Shown: piece after piece, positions 26,274 through 30,835 of the stretch
How positions within the stretch are numbered: the first letter of the stretch is position 1
Layout of the letters: the number at the start of each line of letters is the position of its first letter
Source: CAYVDH01 sp964450355
GTDB lineage: Bacteria > Bacteroidota > Bacteroidia > NS11-12g > UBA955
Direction: 5' to 3'
Assembly (NCBI GenBank): GCA_964450355.1
Contig: CAYVDH010000021.1
Span: 1 to 30,835 of the forward strand
Length of the DNA: 30,835 nt
Translations under genes and position numbers: made by a program
The notes under the pieces: model-generated
Told to the model about the DNA's origin: nothing
Seen by the model: only the letters and a program-made list of their open reading frames with translations
The model's database searches: none

Positions 26274-27413
26274 TTAATTAGCTCCCAAAAGCTCCACATC
26301 AAAAATCAATGTAGCTTTTCCGGGAATGCCCGCAGGATGACCCATTTCACCATATCCATAAGTATATGGAATTAAGAATTTAGCTTTACTTCCAATAGTT
26401 AGGTTTGCAAATCCTTCGTCCCAACCCTTAATTACTTGTCCAGCACCTAATTGAAATTGAAATGGTTGTCCACCATCTAAAGATGAGTCAAATTTTTTAC
26501 CATCAATGTACAACCCAGTATAATGAGCAGAAACTGTTTGACCTTTATTTGGCTTTGCCCCAGTTCCTTTTACAGATTCTAAAATGTACATATCTCCTAC
26601 TTTTCTAGCTTTAGGATAATTTTTCTTTACCCAAGCTTCAAATTGAGCTATTTCTTGACTGTTTGAACTCATTTGTGCACTTGCATTATTCGCAGATTTT
26701 TTCAATATCACATTGTTTAAAATATCCATGGCTTTAAATGCTTTAGCTTCTTCTCCCACTCTTTCTATGGTAATGGATTTAATGACATCGTTTTGAGCAA
26801 TTTTATTTACAATGTCTTGTCCTTTGGTAACATGTCCAAAAATAGTGTGTTTTCCATTTAACCAATCAGTCGCATTGTGAGTGATAAAAAACTGACTGCC
26901 ATTGGTTCCAGGTCCAGCATTAGCCATTGCCAATATTCCTGCTCCAGTAAATTTTAATGATGGGTGTATTTCATCCTTAAACTCATAACCAGGGCCACCA
27001 GTACCATCGCCTCTTGGGTCGCCCCCTTGTATCATAAAATTAGGGATTACCCTATGAAATTTTAAGCCATTGTAGAATGGTTTGCCTTTAACACATTGGT
27101 TGTTGTCTATTTTACCCTCAGATAAACTGATAAAATTAGCCACAGTAAGCGGAGTTTTTGCATATTCTAACTCACATACAATTTCCCCTTTAGAAGTATT
27201 GATGTGGGCATAAATATGGTTATCTGGCATTTGAGTTACTTCCGTTGACTGAGTTTGTTCAATTGGTGCTTCAGTTGGCGGTGGAGTATCTATTGAGTTG
27301 GTGTTCTCAGTAGTTGATGTTAAATCTTCTGTGTTTCCAGTTTCGGTAGATGGGTTGTTACAGGCTACAGCCAATACCATCAAAAAAAGTCCTAAATAAT
27401 GTTTTATTTTCAT
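26274..27413 (-). CDS. Dual cyclophilin-FKBP peptidyl-prolyl isomerase lipoprotein
   Basis: Prolyl isomerase with two unrelated catalytic domains on one lipoprotein. The lipobox AVAC puts the lipid on Cys18, followed by a Thr/Pro/Glu linker to about residue 65. A cyclophilin domain (about 66-215) has FHRVIPNFMIQGGD, NGSQFFITH and DWLNGKHTIFGHV, retaining the Arg, Gln, Trp and His of the active site. An FKBP domain (about 275-379) has HYTGLYIDGKKFDSS, QVIKGWDEG and GIPGKATLIFDVEL, with all usual pocket residues. This order matches the CFBP class of dual-family immunophilins reported in Flavobacterium and Treponema. It likely helps fold envelope proteins in the periplasm. It overlaps the upstream 113-residue gene by an ATGA. 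Confidence 0.93.
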   Translation of the reverse strand: MKIKHYLGLFLMVLAVACNNPSTETGNTEDLTSTTENTNSIDTPPPTEAPIEQTQSTEVTQMPDNHIYAHINTSKGEIVCELEYAKTPLTVANFISLSEGKIDNNQCVKGKPFYNGLKFHRVIPNFMIQGGDPRGDGTGGPGYEFKDEIHPSLKFTGAGILAMANAGPGTNGSQFFITHNATDWLNGKHTIFGHVTKGQDIVNKIAQNDVIKSITIERVGEEAKAFKAMDILNNVILKKSANNASAQMSSNSQEIAQFEAWVKKNYPKARKVGDMYILESVKGTGAKPNKGQTVSAHYTGLYIDGKKFDSSLDGGQPFQFQLGAGQVIKGWDEGFANLTIGSKAKFLIPYTYGYGEMGHPAGIPGKATLIFDVELLGAN

Positions 27414-27751
27414 ATAATTTCTTCTCTTATAAAATATTCAATAATGTGAGTGCGAATATACGTTTCTTGTTCAAAAATATCCATATTGGGTAATTTTTTT
27501 ATTAATTCCCAATGGGGCCATCCATCTTGGTCCATGCCCTTGAGTTCATAATGCCCTGAATAGCTTAATATTTTACACATGGCTATGTGCATTAAATTTA
27601 CTTTTTCATCTTTTTTAAATTCACGTGTTTCGATGTAACCCAATTCCCTCATGCCTATAATGAATAATACTGCATTCATATCTGGTTTTTTATTGAAATT
27701 AACACTGATAAAATTCAATATTTTCGCCCACAACTCTTTGTTATCTTCCAT
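27410..27751 (-). CDS. Conserved hypothetical protein, translationally coupled to the dual isomerase
   Basis: A cytoplasmic 113-residue protein with no signal peptide or membrane segment. It is mostly helical in character, with the blocks FIIGMRELGY, KDEKVNLMHIAMCKIL and GWPHWELIKKLP. I believe similar proteins are common in Bacteroidota without a known function; that is recollection, not a search. The stop and the next start share ATGA, so it is probably translated together with the isomerase. A -7 box TAACTTTG ends only 7 bases before its ATG, which suggests a very short or absent leader. Confidence 0.75.
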   Translation of the reverse strand: MEDNKELWAKILNFISVNFNKKPDMNAVLFIIGMRELGYIETREFKKDEKVNLMHIAMCKILSYSGHYELKGMDQDGWPHWELIKKLPNMDIFEQETYIRTHIIEYFIREEII

Positions 27752-27758
27752 TGGAGGG

Positions 27759-27766
27759 CAAAGTTA
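27759..27766 (-). promoter_or_regulatory. -7 promoter box for the hypothetical/isomerase operon
   Basis: On the minus strand TAACTTTG is a perfect TAnnTTTG. No TTTG is present at the -33 position. The box ends 7 bases before the ATG at 27751, so the transcript would have a leader of only a few bases. The GH3 gene diverges from the same 68-base spacer. Confidence 0.5.
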
Positions 27767-27819
27767 ATAAGCTAAATGTTAAAAGAATAAATTATTTTCT
27801 TTAATTTGCACTTTCATTG

Positions 27820-29373
27820 ATGAGCATTAATTACCGTAAGAACATATTAAAGCAACTTGTAAATGCAGGCAGAAGGCTATCTCAACCCTTTACTCTTACT
27901 ACCGAAAAAGCACATAGACAACAAGTGAGAACTTTAAAAAAAATGCTTGAAAAAGCAGAAAATACAGCTTATGGCAAACATTTTAAATTTAAAGACATCA
28001 TTCACTCAAGTAATTTATACAGAAAATTCACCCAACAAGTTCCTATTTCGAACTATGAACACATGAAACCTTGGTGGGACAAAGCTTATAATGGTGAAGA
28101 AAATGTGACTTGGCCAGATAAAATAGATTATTTCGCACTGAGTTCAGGTACCTCCGAAGGAAGCAGCAAATACATTCCTGTATCGGGCGACATGATAAAA
28201 TCAATAACCAAAGCCAGTTTGAGACAAATTATCAGCATTGCTAAAACAGATATTCCTAAAGATTACCTCACCAAAAACTATTTGATGTTAGCAGGTAGTA
28301 CCAGTCTATATTACAATAATAAAGGAGAAACTTATGCTGGCGACTTAAGTGGCATTACCAGTAGCAATGTACCTGATTGGTTTGATCGTTTTTCAAAACC
28401 AACACATGACATAAGAGCTGAAAAAAGCTGGGAGAAAAAAATAGACCGCATAGTGGCTGAAGCACCTAATTGGGATGTTGTTGCCATAGCAGGGGTTCCT
28501 GCATGGATTCAAATTTTGTTTGAAACCATATTGAAGCGATACAATTTAAAAAACATCCATGAAATATGGCCTCACTTTAGTGTTTATTTATGGGGTGGAG
28601 TAGCTATTGACCCATACAAAAAAACACTTGAACAATTGATGGGAAAACCCATCATGTATTTTGAAACTTACTTAGCTTCCGAAGGCTTTGTAGCTTATCA
28701 AAGCAAAAAGGATTCTAAGGGCATGAAATTGAATTTAAAAAACGGAATGTTTTACGAATTTGTTCCGTTCAATGAATTGAATTTTGATGACAATGGCAAT
28801 CTTAACCCCAATGCCATCGCGCTAAATTTAAAGCAAGTTGAAGAGAACAAAGAATACGCTATTTTGCTAACAACCTGTTCTGGAGCATGGCGTTATTTAA
28901 TTGGCGACACCATTAAGTTTGTTAATCTTGAAGAATGTGAGATTAAAATTACAGGCAGAACCAAGCATTTTTTAAGTTTATGTGGAGAGCATGTAAGTGT
29001 CGATAACATGAACAAAGTAATCAGTTTGTTGAGTGATGAAATTCAATTGCCAATAAATGAGTACACAGTAAAAGGATTGACTAATAATGGCATACATTCC
29101 CATCAATGGTATTTAGCCATAGACAATTGCCCTATTAGCGAAAACGAACTGGCTCAAAAAATAGACCAATACATGTGTGAAGTGAATGATGACTATGCAG
29201 TAGAAAGAAAACACGCTTTAAAAGAGCTTTATGTCAGGGTGTTACCTAATCATTGTTTTATTGAATGGATGCAAGAACAAGGCAAATTTGGTTCACAAAA
29301 TAAATTTCCAAGAGTATTGAGTAATAATAAATACCAAGAATGGATTGATTTTATTGAAAAGAATAAATTTTAA
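27820..29373 (+). CDS. GH3-family acyl-adenylating enzyme homologue
   Basis: Member of the GH3 family, the adenylate-forming enzymes known in plants for joining amino acids to jasmonate or auxin. Bacterial members are widespread in Bacteroidota and mostly uncharacterised. Adenylation motifs are visible: SSGTSEGSSKYIPVS as the nucleotide loop, ETYLASEGF near the middle and WRYLIGDTIKF before the C-terminal domain. ITGRTKHFLSLCGEHVSVDN is also typical. Total 517 residues, the normal size. The ATG at 27820 is preferred over a TTG one codon earlier. It has no signal peptide, so it is cytoplasmic. Its substrates cannot be inferred; the neighbours offer no pathway. Its stop codon overlaps that of the convergent small membrane-protein gene. 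Confidence 0.88.
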   Translation: MSINYRKNILKQLVNAGRRLSQPFTLTTEKAHRQQVRTLKKMLEKAENTAYGKHFKFKDIIHSSNLYRKFTQQVPISNYEHMKPWWDKAYNGEENVTWPDKIDYFALSSGTSEGSSKYIPVSGDMIKSITKASLRQIISIAKTDIPKDYLTKNYLMLAGSTSLYYNNKGETYAGDLSGITSSNVPDWFDRFSKPTHDIRAEKSWEKKIDRIVAEAPNWDVVAIAGVPAWIQILFETILKRYNLKNIHEIWPHFSVYLWGGVAIDPYKKTLEQLMGKPIMYFETYLASEGFVAYQSKKDSKGMKLNLKNGMFYEFVPFNELNFDDNGNLNPNAIALNLKQVEENKEYAILLTTCSGAWRYLIGDTIKFVNLEECEIKITGRTKHFLSLCGEHVSVDNMNKVISLLSDEIQLPINEYTVKGLTNNGIHSHQWYLAIDNCPISENELAQKIDQYMCEVNDDYAVERKHALKELYVRVLPNHCFIEWMQEQGKFGSQNKFPRVLSNNKYQEWIDFIEKNKF

Positions 29374-29573
29374 GCTTTCTTTAAATCATCTTCACCACAA
29401 CCTTCGTTAGGCATTCTTCCACACAGTCCACAGGCTATACCTTCTTTGTTTAATTGAGGTGTTTGCGAAGCACAAGTACCTCTCATGGTGCCGTCTTTGA
29501 TGAATATGACTCTAACTGCAATTCCAGCAAAACTGATAAACAATATGCCTAAAATAACTAAAAATGGTGCCAT
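29370..29573 (-). CDS. Small Cys-rich single-span membrane protein
   Basis: A 67-residue protein with one N-terminal membrane helix (PFLVILGILFISFAGIAVRVIF) and a short tail with four cysteines: GTCAS, ACGLCGR and EGCGEDD. The layout resembles the NqrM/DUF539 maturation factor of the sodium-pumping NADH dehydrogenase, which also has one helix and a Cys-containing tail, but the match is by layout only and no nqr gene is near. A metal-binding or redox role for the cysteines is possible. The promoter boxes lie directly against the ATG, suggesting a leaderless message. It overlaps the end of the GH3 gene by the four bases TTAA. Confidence 0.7.
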   Translation of the reverse strand: MAPFLVILGILFISFAGIAVRVIFIKDGTMRGTCASQTPQLNKEGIACGLCGRMPNEGCGEDDLKKA

Positions 29574-29577
29574 GGTA

Positions 29578-29607
29578 CAAAGGTATTGCCTTTCCTAAAA
29601 TAAACAA
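29578..29607 (-). promoter_or_regulatory. Promoter abutting the start codon of the small Cys-rich protein
   Basis: On the minus strand TTG (29607-29605), a 19-base spacer and TACCTTTG (29585-29578) match the phylum consensus well. Only 4 bases separate the box from the ATG at 29573. The start of transcription should therefore fall on or next to the start codon. Confidence 0.65.
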
Positions 29608-29646
29608 TGATTTTAATGTCATTTTTTCAATTGAAAAGCAAATGTA

Positions 29647-29666
29647 ATTTCATTGAAAAATGAAAT
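29647..29666. repeat. Perfect AT-rich hairpin with GAAA loop in the spacer left of the SRPBCC gene
   Basis: ATTTCATT, GAAA, AATGAAAT form an 8-bp stem with a tetraloop (on the plus strand). It may end the leftward ArsR/SRPBCC transcript, which stops at 29796, but lacks a following U-tract. On the minus strand a second TACATTTG (29646-29639) lies just beyond it. The rest of the 222-base spacer shows nothing I can name. Confidence 0.35.
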
Positions 29667-29795
29667 ATTAAAAAATATCAAAACACCTTCTTGTGTTTAG
29701 TTAAAATAATCCTCACTGAATTGTAAATATTTCTTTTGAATTGAATTCATCTTAAATAAAACTGGAAATTATACTCGATTACATTCTAGTAACAT

Positions 29796-30293
29796 TTAAA
29801 GCGTTTTCAACAACTCCTCTAATTGATTTAATCCCATAGTAAATCCTTCTTTAAAGCCCATTTCTATTACCTTTTCTAAATCGGCTAGTGTAGAATATTT
29901 TGCAGAAATTGAAACTGTTGTTATGCCATCCAATTCACTAAAAGCATTTGACCATTCCGTTCTTGGAAAATCCATATTAATAACTCCTTCTTCATCGCAA
30001 AAGGCATCTAATCCAACATAACCTTTTAGGGCCTCAATTTTTATGTAATTATTTTTGCACCAATGAACTTCATTTGTAGGGCTAATCATGCAATACAACC
30101 ACATACCTCCTTCTCTAAAATCCATTACTTTTGTTTTGTTTTGATAAGGCTTTGGCGCCCACCATTGATCAAGCAATTCGGGTTTTGTCCATGCATCCCA
30201 TACAACATTTAAATTGGCATTAAACTCACGAATTACTTGCACTGTTTGTGTTTCTTTGTTGATTGTAAAATCAAATAATAAGTTATTTTTCAT
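29796..30293 (-). CDS. SRPBCC (AHSA1-like) domain protein
   Basis: START-like hydrophobic-ligand-binding fold, 165 residues. The family signature is at the N-terminus: VQVIREFNANLNVVWDAWTKPELLDQWWAP, here cited in part as VWDAWTKPELLDQWW, followed by FREGGMWLYCM and the C-terminal helix KEGFTMGLNQLEELLKTL. Such proteins often sit beside a small ArsR regulator, as here, with the regulator gene overlapping by 11 bases upstream. The ligand is unknown; a role in stress or small-molecule response is inferred from the pairing only. Cytoplasmic, no signal peptide. Confidence 0.88.
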   Translation of the reverse strand: MKNNLLFDFTINKETQTVQVIREFNANLNVVWDAWTKPELLDQWWAPKPYQNKTKVMDFREGGMWLYCMISPTNEVHWCKNNYIKIEALKGYVGLDAFCDEEGVINMDFPRTEWSNAFSELDGITTVSISAKYSTLADLEKVIEMGFKEGFTMGLNQLEELLKTL

Positions 30294-30609
30294 TTCTATT
30301 TTTTTTAATTGTTAATAATAAATTGTCTAATTGATTAAATCTACTCTCCCATATTTTTTTGAACGGCTCAAGCCATTGGTCTATTTCTTTCATTTTTTCA
30401 GCCTCAAGTGAGTAATAAATTTCTCTGCCTTTTTGTTCTTGTTTGACAAGTTCGCACTCAGTTAATATTTTAAGATGTTTTGATACTGCTTGACGAGTAG
30501 AACTGAAATGCTCGGCTATTGCATTTGGTGTCATCGCTTGCAAGGCTATTAATACTACTATCGACCTCCTTGTTGGGTCAGCTATTGCCTGAAAAACATC
30601 CCTTCTCAT
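30283..30609 (-). CDS. ArsR-family transcriptional repressor
   Basis: A winged-helix regulator of 108 residues with the ArsR hallmarks ADPTRRSIVVLI, AIAEHFSSTRQAVSKHLKIL (recognition helix) and ELVKQEQKGREIYYSL (wing). There are no paired cysteines of the metal-sensing types, so the signal is probably not a metal bound at the classical ArsR/SmtB sites. It belongs to the sub-group paired with SRPBCC proteins. A 20-bp palindrome over its own promoter makes autorepression of both genes likely. Confidence 0.92.
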   Translation of the reverse strand: MRRDVFQAIADPTRRSIVVLIALQAMTPNAIAEHFSSTRQAVSKHLKILTECELVKQEQKGREIYYSLEAEKMKEIDQWLEPFKKIWESRFNQLDNLLLTIKKNRNEK

Positions 30610-30637
30610 TTTTACACTTATATTAAGAAACTAATCG

Positions 30638-30657
30638 GTTGCAAATATATATGCAAC
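30638..30657. promoter_or_regulatory. Palindromic operator candidate for the ArsR repressor
   Basis: GTTGCA at 30638-30643 and TGCAAC at 30652-30657 form a perfect 6-bp inverted repeat around an 8-base AT centre. Spacing and symmetry fit a winged-helix dimer. The -7 box of the ArsR promoter lies wholly inside it, so a bound repressor would block polymerase. Confidence 0.65.
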
Positions 30658-30673
30658 TTTTTGATTGCGCAAA
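30642..30673 (-). promoter_or_regulatory. Promoter of the ArsR/SRPBCC operon
   Basis: On the minus strand TTTG (30673-30670), exactly 20 bases, then TATATTTG (30649-30642) give a full match to the phylum consensus. The predicted start near 30637 leaves a leader of about 28 bases before the ATG at 30609. Confidence 0.75.
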
Positions 30674-30721
30674 AAAATTTAATTTATTTTTAATGCATAC
30701 TAAAATTTAGAAACTCGTTAA

Positions 30722-30835
30722 TTATATCCACAACATCAATTTGGCAAACCTAAATAAAAAAATAAAAACAATGATGATAAGAATCAATCCAAAATATTTA
30801 TTAAAAAGCTTTTCTTTTAACTTTGAACTTTCAGC
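30722..30835 (-). CDS. C-terminal fragment of a membrane protein, cut by the right edge
   Basis: On the minus strand a frame is open from the edge for 37 residues and ends with TAA at 30724-30722. It reads as a charged stretch (SSKLKEKLFNKYFG) and then a membrane helix (LILIIIVFIFLFRF), a plausible C-terminus of an inner-membrane protein. It is too short to assign a family and could be an open frame by chance. Confidence 0.4.
   Translation of the reverse strand, partial: AESSKLKEKLFNKYFGLILIIIVFIFLFRFAKLMLWI

Noticed and set aside
26266..26281. CTAATT-GCTT-AATTAG repeat between the convergent HIT and isomerase genes
   Set aside because: Well placed for a two-way terminator but the 6-bp AT stem is too weak and no T-run follows on either strand.
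1..30835. RNA genes, CRISPR arrays, insertion sequences and phage genes
   Set aside because: No spacer shows a cloverleaf, regularly spaced repeats, or transposase, integrase or phage reading frames.

Overview
This is an AT-rich chromosomal window from a member of the Bacteroidota. The evidence is TonB-dependent receptors with N-terminal carboxypeptidase-like domains, a DUF4249 lipoprotein, a PorV/PorQ-family type IX secretion (T9SS) protein, large secreted proteins with a T9SS-type C-terminal domain, and several promoters of the TTTG-N19/20-TAnnTTTG type used by this phylum. The lineage inside the phylum cannot be fixed from the sequence; an environmental Chitinophagales, Saprospirales or Cytophagales-like bacterium would fit. 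I see no tRNA or rRNA gene, CRISPR array, insertion sequence or phage gene, and no gene-free stretch longer than 300 bases.

Region 1 (1-8360) is mostly housekeeping. A receptor cut by the left edge is followed by its DUF4249 lipoprotein partner. Next comes an iscS-iscU-iscA cluster for Fe-S assembly with its own promoter, a PAP2 phosphatase overlapping iscA, a Ppx/GppA phosphatase, and a D-2-hydroxyacid dehydrogenase whose start codon sits behind a long-range hairpin.

Region 2 (8414-25327) is the distinctive part. It encodes five cell-envelope proteins in a mirror-like order: TonB receptor A, large secreted protein A, PorV-like protein, large secreted protein B, TonB receptor B. A and B are full-length paralogues with extensive synonymous divergence. 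However, the last 225 bases of the two large genes, from a codon boundary through the stop codon, are identical. This suggests recent gene conversion or a shared sorting-domain cassette. The likely working model is that the two large proteins cross the outer membrane through T9SS, with the PorV-like protein as shuttle, and work with the receptors at the cell surface. Their substrate or function is unknown.

Region 3 (25328-30835) holds greA, with a promoter and an intrinsic terminator in its leader, followed by a HIT hydrolase. Converging on these are a small conserved protein and a dual cyclophilin/FKBP lipoprotein. A GH3-family protein meets a tiny Cys-rich membrane protein tail to tail. An ArsR repressor/SRPBCC pair has a palindromic operator over its promoter. 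A membrane-protein gene is cut by the right edge.
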